Part shown: one piece after another, positions 1-7,007 of the stretch | Position numbering within the stretch: position 1 is the stretch's first letter | Layout of the letters: the number at the start of each line of letters is the position of its first letter | Source of the DNA: Desulfobacteraceae bacterium | Lineage (GTDB): Bacteria > Desulfobacterota > Desulfobacteria > Desulfobacterales > Desulfosalsimonadaceae | DNA length: 12,154 bases | Assembly: GCA_021162325.1 (NCBI GenBank) | Contig: JAGGYV010000084.1 | Location: 1 to 12,154, forward strand | Reading direction: 5' to 3' | Notes under the pieces: generated by a model | The model's database searches: none | The model's input: only the letters and a program-made list of their open reading frames with translations | Told to the model about the DNA's origin: nothing | Made by a program: the position numbers and the translations under genes

Positions 1-81
1 CTGTCGTTCCATTTCATGCGCTTTTTCCAGAACATCCATCACAATAAATGAGGTCATCTCAGCAGCGCGTTTTGCAATCAT
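1..81 (-). CDS. PLP-dependent aminotransferase, class I/II, N-terminal fragment
   Basis: Leftward reading frame cut by the window edge; 27 codons are visible. The peptide begins MIAKRAAEM and contains FIVMDVLEKAHEME. This resembles the N-terminus of class I/II PLP-dependent aminotransferases (AspC-like), where a helix of this type precedes the segment leading to the GEPDF motif, which is outside the window. I chose the ATG at 79-81 because an AGGA Shine-Dalgarno sequence (89-92 on the top strand) lies 7 nt upstream. The frame stays open to an ATG at 160-162, but that would place the 31-bp palindromic repeat inside the protein and has poor ribosome-site spacing. The gene is divergent from the downstream ABC1 kinase. 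The substrate cannot be told, and the family call rests on a short recognisable stretch. Confidence 0.55.
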   Translation of the reverse strand, partial: MIAKRAAEMTSFIVMDVLEKAHEMERQ

Positions 82-103
82 TTGTTTATCCTGTTTTATT
101 TTA

Positions 104-134
104 TCATACAGTGGTGACCTGTCACCATGAAAAG
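104..134 (-). repeat. 31-bp palindromic repeat, copy 1
   Basis: Core TGGTGAC-CT-GTCACCA is a perfect 7-bp inverted repeat with a 2-nt centre. The whole 31-bp unit is identical to 345-375 and about 84% identical to 2139-2169 in the opposite orientation. It lies 23 nt before the aminotransferase start, in the same orientation relative to that gene as copy 3 is to nhaD. It could be an operator or a small dispersed repeat. Confidence 0.8.
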
Positions 135-167
135 TTTCCAAATAAGTAAATTTTAAAAGCATTATCT

Positions 168-226
168 CCCGCAGAGGCGCAGGGACGCTGAGAAATAATT
201 TCTCTGCGTCCCTGCGCCTCTGCGGG
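168..226. repeat. large near-perfect hairpin (GC-rich dispersed-type repeat)
   Basis: The arms 168-188 and 206-226 are perfectly complementary (21 bp). A further 7-bp inner stem (190-196 with 198-204) is separated by one T-T mismatch and has a 1-nt loop. The arm reads CCCGCAGAGGCGCAGGGACG and belongs to the common 'cgcagaggcgcag' style of bacterial intergenic palindrome. There is no U-tract, so terminator function is not evident. It sits upstream of the aminotransferase. Confidence 0.85.
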
Positions 227-344
227 GAAAAATTGTTTATGCGCATGGATTCACTTATTAATGGATACCGCGTCATAAAAAGGCGTTGCATAACTTCCAA
301 ATAACTCATTCATAAACATTTGAAATGATTGATAAGTTATCCTC

Positions 345-375
345 TCATACAGTGGTGACCTGTCACCATGAAAAG
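345..375 (-). repeat. 31-bp palindromic repeat, copy 2
   Basis: Exact 31-bp match to 104-134, same orientation, 241 bp away. It carries the TGGTGAC-CT-GTCACCA palindrome. Its right end abuts a sequence identical to a MITE terminus (376-393). Confidence 0.8.
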
Positions 376-393
376 CTTTTTACGAGTTTGTCA
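376..393. repeat. solo MITE terminus (remnant)
   Basis: These 18 bases, CTTTTTACGAGTTTGTCA, are identical to the right end of the MITE copy at 10481-10498. No internal MITE sequence or second end is present nearby. It is either a deletion remnant or a shared short motif. Confidence 0.5.
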
Positions 394-635
394 CTTTTTG
401 GCCATTGAATTAAATTTAATCTTCTTTGAATTTTAATTTTTTGTCAATATTTTGGATTTTAATGAATTTCAGTGGGATAGATTTTTTCTCCATATAAATA
501 AAATCAATCGAGAATATCCCTTGAAGTTCAAAGCCCCTGTTGATATGAACGATTTTATTGTGTTTTGTGGGCACAGGCGGTTGTACCGATGTGTTCAGTC
601 AATATAGGCGTTTAACGGATACGAGAAAAAAAGAA

Positions 636-1982
636 ATGATTTTTCAAACAATATATAAAGAACTGCCGTCCGTTGTTTCATTCGGCTTTAACAGTATGAA
701 TCGCATCCGCCAGACAGCCACCGCCCTGGGTAAGTCAGGGATGGAATGGGTGTTTGACGGTCAGCCATCCCCGCCGGTTTTGATGCGGAAAACATTTGAG
801 CGGTTAGGGGCGACCTATATCAAGCTGGGCCAGTTGATTGCCAGCTCGCCATCCCTTTTTCCGGAAGAATATGTGAAGGAATTTCATCGATGCCTGGACC
901 AGACAGAATCAGTGCCGTTTAATCAGATGCAGAAAATTTTAAAAAACGAGCTGGGTTCCGGATATATGGGAGAAATTTTTGATGAGATTGATCCGGTTCC
1001 CCTGGCATCCGCCTCCATTGCCCAGGTCTATGCGGCCACGCTGACCAGTGGAGAAGATGTGGTTATTAAGATTCAGCGCCCCGGGGTTAAAAACATTCTC
1101 ACAACGGATCTGAATTTTCTGTATTATTCTGCGGTGGTTCTTGAACGTCTGGTCCCGCGGCTCCAGCATGTTTCTCTGGCAGGTATTTTATCTGAGATTC
1201 GCCGTACTGTTTTTGAAGAGTGCGATTTCATCAAAGAAGCGGAGAATATTAAAATTTTTTCAGAGTTCCTAAAAGAATCCGGCAATACGCGGGTGGTAAC
1301 ACCCCGTGTGTATCCCCATGCATCATCCAAACGCGTGATGACCATGGAACGACTTTACGGCATCCCTTTAACGGATCGGGAGCAGTTTTTAAAATCAACC
1401 GATCAGCCGCAAATGATCATAGGGGCTGCTTTTGAAACCTGGCTGGCCAGTATCGCAGGATGCGAACTGTTCCATGCGGATTTGCATGCCGGAAATCTTT
1501 TGATTTTAGAAGACGGGCGGGTCGGTTTTATTGATTTTGGCATCGTGGGGCGTATTTCGGAAAAAACCCAGGAAGGTGTCATGTCGTTGATCCAGGGCAT
1601 GATGAGCAAAGATTATATGACCATTGCCGAATCCATGCTGATCATCGGCATGACCCGGAACAATGTGGAGGTACAAAGGCTGGCAAAGGATCTGGAAGAT
1701 TTTTATAACAATAGTGAGGCCCTGCCAGAAGATCGTTTTTCAGTTAATCCGGAACACCCGGCTTGTGTGCCGGATTTGGACGAACCGGAACAGATCTTGT
1801 TGGAAATGGTCAGGATCGCGGAAACCCACGGCATTCGTTTCCCGCGGGAGTTCACCCTTTTATTGAAGCAGTTTCTGTATTTTGACAGTTATGGAGATAT
1901 CCTTTTTGATATGGATATAATGATGGACGGCATGATGCCGGACATAGAGGCTTTACAAAAGAAGCTGGAGTGGCTGGAATAA
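636..1982 (+). CDS. ABC1/AarF/UbiB-family atypical protein kinase
   Basis: Predicted 448-aa member of the ABC1 (AarF/UbiB/COQ8) protein-kinase-like family. Members are ATP-binding proteins that support isoprenoid-quinone or lipid metabolism. Seen: the family KxGQ motif (YIKLGQ, 61-66), an Ala/Ser-rich nucleotide loop (ASASIAQVY, 124-132) instead of a glycine-rich loop, the ATP-site lysine K145 in VIKIQRPG, catalytic HADLHAGN (280-287) and metal-binding DFG (300-302). Family sequences commonly read HADPHPGN, so two prolines are replaced. There is no C-terminal membrane hairpin like that of E. coli UbiB. The frame is open back to a TTG at 558, but the ATG at 636 gives a normal family start; no strong ribosome site precedes either. 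No quinone genes are adjacent, so the ubiquinone-specific name is not applied; a menaquinone or lipid role is inference. Confidence 0.85.
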   Translation: MIFQTIYKELPSVVSFGFNSMNRIRQTATALGKSGMEWVFDGQPSPPVLMRKTFERLGATYIKLGQLIASSPSLFPEEYVKEFHRCLDQTESVPFNQMQKILKNELGSGYMGEIFDEIDPVPLASASIAQVYAATLTSGEDVVIKIQRPGVKNILTTDLNFLYYSAVVLERLVPRLQHVSLAGILSEIRRTVFEECDFIKEAENIKIFSEFLKESGNTRVVTPRVYPHASSKRVMTMERLYGIPLTDREQFLKSTDQPQMIIGAAFETWLASIAGCELFHADLHAGNLLILEDGRVGFIDFGIVGRISEKTQEGVMSLIQGMMSKDYMTIAESMLIIGMTRNNVEVQRLAKDLEDFYNNSEALPEDRFSVNPEHPACVPDLDEPEQILLEMVRIAETHGIRFPREFTLLLKQFLYFDSYGDILFDMDIMMDGMMPDIEALQKKLEWLE

Positions 1983-2138
1983 TGGTCGTCGCCATTAAAA
2001 TACAGCCGTGATTATGAACATGATGACTTTGAAGAGCGGTTTTATATGAGCATATGAACATAAAAAGCCTTGACATGGAAATTTTATTGTTGGTATTTAA
2101 TTCGATTCTGAAGCGTGTCTTTTTTAACTATTTAAAAG

Positions 2139-2169
2139 TTTTTCATGGTGACGTGTCATCACTGCATGG
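2139..2169 (+). repeat. 31-bp palindromic repeat, copy 3 (diverged)
   Basis: Sequence TTTTTCATGGTGACGTGTCA and onward to 2169 aligns with the reverse complement of copies 1 and 2 with about five differences. The palindrome is kept almost intact (TGGTGAC-GT-GTCATCA). It lies about 61 nt upstream of the nhaD start codon, in the gap 1983-2230, which otherwise shows nothing recognisable. Confidence 0.65.
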
Positions 2170-2230
2170 AGAAATAATTTGTCAGTCATTTCAAGATTTT
2201 ATGATTAAGTTAGGCGGAAGGTAAATTGAT

Positions 2231-4105
2231 ATGAAAAAAAGAAAAATTTTATTGGAAATCGTTTTAACATTTACAACGCTTTTGTTTACCACGGCTTCTG
2301 CCTGGGCCAGTGGTGGAGATGTCGTCCACGCTGCTGTTGATTTAACATCAACTATTTACGGTTATCTGGGTGTTTTCTTATTTGTTGCAGCCTATTGTCT
2401 GGTACCGCTGGAAAATAATATCCACCTCAGAAAAAGCAAGCCGGTGATGTTTGCCGCCGGTGTTATCTGGGTCCTTGTGGCGATTGCGTATTTGAAAATC
2501 GGGGACACGCATACCGCGCATGAGGCCATTAAACACAACCTGTTGGAATATGCCGAATTATTGCTTTTCCTGCTTTCCGCCATGACCTATATTAATGCCA
2601 TGGAAGAGAGAAATGTCTTTCAAGCATTAAGGGCGCTTCTGGTTTCCAAGGGGTTTTCACTGCGCATGATTTTCTGGATTACCGGAGTGCTGGCTTTTTT
2701 TATTTCACCCATTGCGGACAATCTGACCACCGCCCTTTTGATGGGAGCGGTCGTGATGGCAGTTGGCGGAGACAACAAGAAATTTGTGGTCCTGGCCTGC
2801 ATCAATGTCGTTGTTGCGGCAAATGCCGGGGGCGCGTTTTCCCCGTTTGGCGATATCACCACGCTGATGGTCTGGCAAAAGGAAAAGGTCGATTTCCTTC
2901 AATTCTTTAATATTTTTATTCCATCCGTTGTCAACTGGCTGGTGCCGGCCATTATCATGAATTTTGCCGTCTCCAAGGATGCCCCCAAGGTTCTGGATGA
3001 GCAGGTTATAATGAAATACGGTGCCTGGGTAATCATGGGTCTTTTTTTGGCGACCATCATAACGGCAGTTTCCTTTCACAATTTTTTACATTTGCCGCCG
3101 GCTGCCGGAATGATGCTGGGCCTGTCCTATCTGGGTCTATTTTCCTACCATATCAAACGGCATGAAGGCCGGTCGGAACATTATGATGATGTTATGGGGG
3201 CTAGCGAACCCAAACTCATCGCCCCCATATCTACGATTGCAAAAAGTAAAAAGAAACTGGAAAAAATTATTGATACCATTGGTCAACCCACGTTTGCCAT
3301 TGATTTGAATCATACCATTACTCACTGGAACCATGCCATGGAAACGCTGACAGGCATTAAGACGGCAGATGCCATCGGAACCAAGAATCACTGGCGGCCT
3401 TTTCATGAGAAAGAGTGCCCGTTAATGGTGGACCTGATTGTAAACAACGAGTCGGATCAGGTCGTTAAAAAATATTATAAAGGCCAATCCCGAAAAAGTG
3501 ATTATGTTGAGGACGCCTTTGACGCAATCGGTTTTTTCCCTAATCTTGGCGAGGAAGGCAAATGGCTTATTTTTTCCGCTGCGCCGCTGTTGGATGTTGA
3601 CGGCAATGTGATTGGTGCAGTGGAAGTATTGCAGGATTTTACCGAACAAAAGGAAACTGCCAAGCATTTTGATATTATGAAAAATGTTTCCCGTGCGGAA
3701 TGGGACACCCTGCTGTTTTTTTACGGCGTGATCCTCTGTGTCGGCGGTCTTTCCCAGTTCGGTTACCTGAATATGATATCCAGCTATTTGTACACGGACC
3801 TTGGGGCAACATTTGCAAACATTATGGTCGGCATATTTTCTGCAGTTGTGGATAATATTCCGGTCATGTTTGCGGTGCTGACCATGGACCCACCCATGCC
3901 GGTGGGGCAGTGGTTGCTGGCGACGTTGACGGCCGGAGTGGGCGGGAGCCTTCTGTCCATTGGATCGGCGGCTGGTGTGGCATTGATGGGAACGGCCAGA
4001 GGCACTTACACGTTTGGCGCGCATTTAAAATGGACGCCGGTTATCGCTCTGGGATATGCTGCCAGTATCCTGTGCCATCTGTTTATTAACGCACGGTTTA
4101 TGTAG
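2231..4105 (+). CDS. nhaD: NhaD-type Na+/H+ antiporter with inserted PAS domain
   Basis: Predicted 624-aa inner-membrane cation/proton antiporter of the NhaD (ArsB/NhaD) superfamily. A signal-like N-terminus (about 1-26, ending AWA before SGGD) is followed by hydrophobic segments at about 43-60, 72-90, 106-122, 146-178, 184-201, 230-246, 264-282 and 290-306. Repeat-type family motifs are SPIADNLTTALLMGA (159-173), NAGGAFSPFGDITTLMVW (198-215), SAVVDNIPVMFAVL (537-550) and GGSLLSIGSAAGVALMG (571-587); the two aspartate-asparagine sites (D163-N164, D541-N542) are candidate ion-binding residues. Between the membrane halves lies a soluble insert (about 308-490) with a basic linker, then a PAS domain (about 343-475: IIDTIGQPTFAIDLNHTITHWN, the NHWRPFH stretch, ending AVEVLQDFTEQK). 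Usual NhaD proteins are about 400-480 aa, so the insert explains the extra length. GGAAGG (2216-2221) supports the start. A terminator follows, suggesting a monocistronic unit. Confidence 0.9.
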   Translation: MKKRKILLEIVLTFTTLLFTTASAWASGGDVVHAAVDLTSTIYGYLGVFLFVAAYCLVPLENNIHLRKSKPVMFAAGVIWVLVAIAYLKIGDTHTAHEAIKHNLLEYAELLLFLLSAMTYINAMEERNVFQALRALLVSKGFSLRMIFWITGVLAFFISPIADNLTTALLMGAVVMAVGGDNKKFVVLACINVVVAANAGGAFSPFGDITTLMVWQKEKVDFLQFFNIFIPSVVNWLVPAIIMNFAVSKDAPKVLDEQVIMKYGAWVIMGLFLATIITAVSFHNFLHLPPAAGMMLGLSYLGLFSYHIKRHEGRSEHYDDVMGASEPKLIAPISTIAKSKKKLEKIIDTIGQPTFAIDLNHTITHWNHAMETLTGIKTADAIGTKNHWRPFHEKECPLMVDLIVNNESDQVVKKYYKGQSRKSDYVEDAFDAIGFFPNLGEEGKWLIFSAAPLLDVDGNVIGAVEVLQDFTEQKETAKHFDIMKNVSRAEWDTLLFFYGVILCVGGLSQFGYLNMISSYLYTDLGATFANIMVGIFSAVVDNIPVMFAVLTMDPPMPVGQWLLATLTAGVGGSLLSIGSAAGVALMGTARGTYTFGAHLKWTPVIALGYAASILCHLFINARFM

Positions 4106-4170
4106 ACGTGTCAAAATCAAAACCGGTCGCCGGGTTTTTGATCTGGTTCATTCTAAAATAAAAAATAAAA

Positions 4171-4209
4171 AATCGGGGCACACCTATGTTGTGCCCCGGT
4201 TTTATTTTG
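4171..4209 (+). terminator. Rho-independent terminator after nhaD
   Basis: Stem CGGGGCACA (4174-4182) pairs with TGTGCCCCG (4190-4198) across a 7-nt loop and is followed by a T-rich run (4200-4208). An A-rich run before the stem extends the pairing. It ends the nhaD transcript before the ATPase gene. Confidence 0.9.
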
Positions 4210-4249
4210 CCTTGACACCAGTGATATTTTTGAGTAGCCTGTAAATATC

Positions 4250-5506
4250 ATGGTTAAAAAACGCAATTTGGAAAACAAAATCAACCGGCTGTTGGAGATG
4301 TTTCCAGTGGTGGCTGTTATTGGCCCCCGGCAGTGCGGTAAATCGACAATAGTTCGCCGATTACGACCGGACTGGAAATATTATGATTTGGAAAGTCCGG
4401 AGGATTATCAATTAATCACCTCTGATCCTGCGGCATTTCTATCCCTTAACCCGGAGCGGGTAATCATTGATGAGGCCCAGCAATACCCGGAATTATTTAA
4501 GGCTTTAAGAGGGGTCATTGATTCCAAAAGACAGCAAAAAGGCAGATTTCTGCTCACCGGTTCCAGTTCGCCGGAGATTGTCAAGGGGATAACCGAAAGC
4601 CTGGCCGGCCGCATCGCCACGGTGGAGCTATGGCCCTTTACCCAGAACGAATTCTATGAACGTCCGCCTTCACGTCTCTATGAGATGATTGTCCATGAGA
4701 CGGAGACGAAGACGAAGACGACCGTGGCAAAGGACTTTCTGGCGTTGCAACCCTCTGTCACTATCGGGCAAAGCATGGATGTCTGGTTTATGGGCGGGTT
4801 CCCCGATCCGTTGACCGAGAGCGCAAAGGGGAACGGCACCTTTTATAATCAATGGATGGAAAACTATATGATTGATTATATCGGCCGTGACATCAGAACA
4901 TTTTTTCCCCGGTTGAATATTCATAACTTCAGGCGATTTCTTACCTTGTTGGCCCAATATTCAGGGCATCAGCTCAATATGAGCGACATGGCCAGGGCGC
5001 TGGAGATCAGTGTTTCAACGGTAAAGGATTATCTGGACATTATTCACCAGACGTTTTTATGGCGAAACCTGCCCCCTTATACCGGCAACCGGCTTAAGCG
5101 GGTGCAAAAGGCGAAAAAGGGATTTTTTCGTGATCCGGGCCTGCTTCATTATTTTCTTAAAATCAGTGATCTTGACAGGCTGCTTATTCATCCGGTGGCT
5201 GGTTTTTCCTTTGAGAGTTTTGTTATTGAAGAAATAATTCGTGGTCTGCAGGCAACCATGGCAACCCGGCTGGATTTTTTTTATTTCAGAACCGTCAATC
5301 AATCAGAGGTTGATCTGGTGATTGATGGACCGTTTGGTACCATTCCCATAGAGATAAAACTCAATTCAGTGGTAAAACGAATTTCATTGCGCGGTCTGGA
5401 ACGGTTTTTGACCGGTCAGAAAGGGTTTGGCATTCTGATTAACAGAGGCAAACGGCCGGAGCTGCTCACTGAAAGAATTATTCAGATTCCCGTTAATTAT
5501 ATTTGA
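4250..5506 (+). CDS. AAA-type ATPase with DUF4143 and C-terminal nuclease-like region
   Basis: 418-aa member of the large, functionally uncharacterised 'AAA_14 plus DUF4143' ATPase family. Seen: Walker A GPRQCGKST (25-33), Walker B VIIDEAQ (71-77), sensor-like LLTGSSS (101-107), then a DUF4143-type region (about 190-350) with a winged-helix-like part (SDMARALEISVSTVKDYL, 245-262). The C-terminus has a PD-(D/E)xK-like signature: EVDLVID (353-359) followed by IPIEIK (365-370). The length is usual for the family. The start has only a weak ribosome site and lies 41 bp after the nhaD terminator. A low-complexity hexanucleotide run encodes HETETKTKTT (149-158). Such proteins are often found singly in accessory regions, and some have been suggested to act as defence or toxin-antitoxin-like elements; no partner gene is seen here, so no function is assigned. 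Confidence 0.85.
   Translation: MVKKRNLENKINRLLEMFPVVAVIGPRQCGKSTIVRRLRPDWKYYDLESPEDYQLITSDPAAFLSLNPERVIIDEAQQYPELFKALRGVIDSKRQQKGRFLLTGSSSPEIVKGITESLAGRIATVELWPFTQNEFYERPPSRLYEMIVHETETKTKTTVAKDFLALQPSVTIGQSMDVWFMGGFPDPLTESAKGNGTFYNQWMENYMIDYIGRDIRTFFPRLNIHNFRRFLTLLAQYSGHQLNMSDMARALEISVSTVKDYLDIIHQTFLWRNLPPYTGNRLKRVQKAKKGFFRDPGLLHYFLKISDLDRLLIHPVAGFSFESFVIEEIIRGLQATMATRLDFFYFRTVNQSEVDLVIDGPFGTIPIEIKLNSVVKRISLRGLERFLTGQKGFGILINRGKRPELLTERIIQIPVNYI
4697..4723 (+). repeat. imperfect hexanucleotide tandem repeat inside the ATPase gene
   Basis: GAGACG / GAGACGAA / GACGAAGACG run, coding for alternating Glu/Lys-Thr (residues 150-158). It falls between the ATPase core and the DUF4143 region and looks like a slippage-prone linker. 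It stays in frame. Confidence 0.6.
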
Positions 5507-5536
5507 GTATGTATAGAAAAAGAAAATTCTGAGTTA

Positions 5537-5703
5537 TGATAGTCTCGTAAAAAGTCGAATTCCGACGGCAAAGTATAAAAGTTCACCAATCTCATAAAAT
5601 TGGCAAGGCGCGTAAATCCTGAGTGATGATTCGTACTTATCGTACTTTGAAGAAACGAAGGATGCAGCGCAACGCAGAAGTTGGACTTTTTACGAAGCCG
5701 TCA
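5537..5703 (+). mobile_element. MITE-like element, copy A (167 bp)
   Basis: Non-coding element bounded by TGA...TCA ends, with terminal inverted repeats containing TCGTAAAAAGTC (left) and GACTTTTTACGA (right). It is flanked on both sides by GTTA (5533-5536 and 5704-5707), consistent with a 4-bp target duplication. It is about 88% identical by eye to the reverse complement of 10333-10498. It separates the convergent ATPase and glycosyltransferase genes, and the right GTTA supplies the glycosyltransferase stop codon. No transposase is present, so any movement would need one in trans. Confidence 0.8.
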
Positions 5704-5704
5704 G

Positions 5705-6811
5705 TTATAACGTTGCAAGCTGTTCAAGGGTCTGATCATAACTGCCGATAACATTTTCCCATAAAAAAGATTTCATTTTCAGAACCAGCCTGTTCCGGGT
5801 TTCCTCATACGCCTTCACATTTGAAAGTATCAGGGCCAGCTTTTCAGTTAAATCGTATTTATTCTTGTACAGAAATTGATCATGGAATTCTTTGGGAAGT
5901 ATCTCCGGATATACCAGTCGATTTGGAAGCAGCGGGATACAGCCCATGATCATGGCTTCAATCACGGACATGCCGAAATTTTCCTGAATAGCCGTGCTGA
6001 TGACAAGGGTTCCTTGTTTCAGCCAGTTGATGTATTCTGTTCTGGAAGGGACATATCCGAAGGCAACGATTTTGTCTTTGAACGTTTTTTTGGCATGGAT
6101 AAACTCATCCGGGATTTTGCCGAAATTTTCACCCATGAGCGCCAGTCGAAAATTAAATCCCTGATCCTGCAGCTTTTCAAGGACATTGAAAAACAGCTGA
6201 TGGTTTTTATCAAATCCCCAGCGATGGTTCCAAACGATCAGCGGCGGATCTGTTTGCTTCCGGGATTCAACTTCAGTGATCAGCGGAAGGGTAATGCCGG
6301 GATGCAGGACAGTTGATTTTTGGCGGATTTTTTCGGCAATCCCTTTGGGGGTAAAATCACGTCCTCTGTTTAAAAATTCGGGTACGGCTTTTAAAAAGGC
6401 CTCTTGATGTATTTTTGAATTAAACAGCACCCTATCCGCCGCAAGTGCGGTGGTAATGTTTATCATGCCGAGCATAAACACGCTTTTATCCCCGACCGGC
6501 TGGGGGTATGTCATCTGGTTTTCATGAAAATAGATCATGACCGGCGGGCATTTTTTACCCACAAGGGCCTTGAAATCGGCCAGGTTAAATAAGTCGGTAA
6601 CGATTACCCCGTCATATTCGTCATATTTATTATATTTCTCAGGGTCCGGAATATTTTCTGCCATATAAAGCGCCGCCCCGAGCATGCGCCAGCGATAGTT
6701 TTCGCCGGGCATTTCAATGATATCAATTTCATGAGCGGAATGGTTGGCCAGTCCCTTTGCAAAAAGGGCATGGGAACCGATGGAAAATGATTCAATAAAT
6801 AAAAATTTCAT
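5705..6811 (-). CDS. DUF3524/GT-B glycosyltransferase, tRNA-queuosine mannosyltransferase (QTMAN/GTDC1)-like
   Basis: 368-aa GT-B-fold glycosyltransferase with an N-terminal DUF3524 domain and a GT4-like C-terminal half. The animal homologue GTDC1 (QTMAN) transfers mannose from GDP-mannose to queuosine in tRNA-Asp, in the cytosol. Seen: MKFLFIESFSIGSHALFAKGL, then ENYRWRMLGAALYMA (37-51), FHENQMTYP (95-103), NHRWGFDKN (195-203), and the sugar-nucleotide site ENFGMSVIEAM (277-287) with the EX7E pattern. I start at the ATG at 6809-6811. The frame runs upstream to 6925, but that extension (containing VIPAKAGIQ) is translated from a dispersed intergenic repeat and is not conserved protein; no strong ribosome site precedes 6811. 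The stop codon coincides with the MITE A target site. No queuosine biosynthesis gene lies nearby. The bacterial substrate is inferred from homology only. Confidence 0.8.
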   Translation of the reverse strand: MKFLFIESFSIGSHALFAKGLANHSAHEIDIIEMPGENYRWRMLGAALYMAENIPDPEKYNKYDEYDGVIVTDLFNLADFKALVGKKCPPVMIYFHENQMTYPQPVGDKSVFMLGMINITTALAADRVLFNSKIHQEAFLKAVPEFLNRGRDFTPKGIAEKIRQKSTVLHPGITLPLITEVESRKQTDPPLIVWNHRWGFDKNHQLFFNVLEKLQDQGFNFRLALMGENFGKIPDEFIHAKKTFKDKIVAFGYVPSRTEYINWLKQGTLVISTAIQENFGMSVIEAMIMGCIPLLPNRLVYPEILPKEFHDQFLYKNKYDLTEKLALILSNVKAYEETRNRLVLKMKSFLWENVIGSYDQTLEQLATL

Positions 6812-6868
6812 TTTTTTTATCGGGTTGGGGGTTTTGTATAAACTTTTAATAAATCCGAGAAAGCGCTT

Positions 6869-6947
6869 CTGGATTCCCGCCTTCGCGGGAATGACGATTC
6901 GAATAAAATGGTTTTCGCCCGTCATTCCCGAGTAGTCGGGAATCCAG
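6869..6947. repeat. inverted pair of short palindromic repeats
   Basis: Two copies of a 28-bp unit face each other: 6869-6896 (CTGGATTCCCGCCTTCGCGG onward) and 6920-6947 (reverse complement of the same unit with three changes). Each unit is itself a hairpin (TTCCCGC-CTTC-GCGGGAA, and TTCCCGA-GTAG-TCGGGAA). This is the widespread repeat often mistranslated as VIPAKAGIQ. It lies between the helicase and glycosyltransferase genes, both leftward. Confidence 0.9.
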
Positions 6948-7007
6948 TGGCCTTTTAACGGGTAATCGATTAATTTTAAACCAACTTAATAGAAGTGGAT
7001 AACCAAG

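Larger units (their letters stand above)
82..635. other. repeat-rich intergenic region between divergent genes
   Basis: AT-rich gap between the leftward aminotransferase and the rightward ABC1 kinase. It contains two identical 31-bp palindromic repeats, one long hairpin and an 18-bp fragment matching a MITE terminus, each listed separately. The remaining sequence (about 227-344 and 394-635) shows no convincing gene, RNA or strong promoter. Confidence 0.6.

Noticed and set aside
82..162. Upstream ATG (160-162) for the leftward aminotransferase
   Set aside because: It would translate the 31-bp palindromic repeat; GGGAG is only 3 nt from the ATG, while the ATG at 79-81 has correctly spaced AGGA.
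104..375. Possible CRISPR-like array (two identical 31-bp units)
   Set aside because: Only two units, 241 bp apart with no spacer-length periodicity, and no cas genes in the window.
558..635. Longer start (TTG) for the ABC1 kinase
   Set aside because: It adds 26 residues without family resemblance, has no ribosome site and uses a rare start; the ATG at 636 fits the family better.
3422..4024. 200-codon open frame on the minus strand
   Set aside because: Fully antisense to the C-terminal half of nhaD, low-complexity translation and no recognisable domain; a shadow of the real gene.
4250..5506. AAA/DUF4143 ATPase as part of a new defence system with nhaD-PAS or the glycosyltransferase
   Set aside because: A strong terminator separates it from nhaD and the glycosyltransferase is convergent, so there is no operon evidence for a shared system.
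5876..6316. 146-codon open frame on the plus strand
   Set aside because: Lies wholly antisense inside the well-supported glycosyltransferase gene; no family resemblance.
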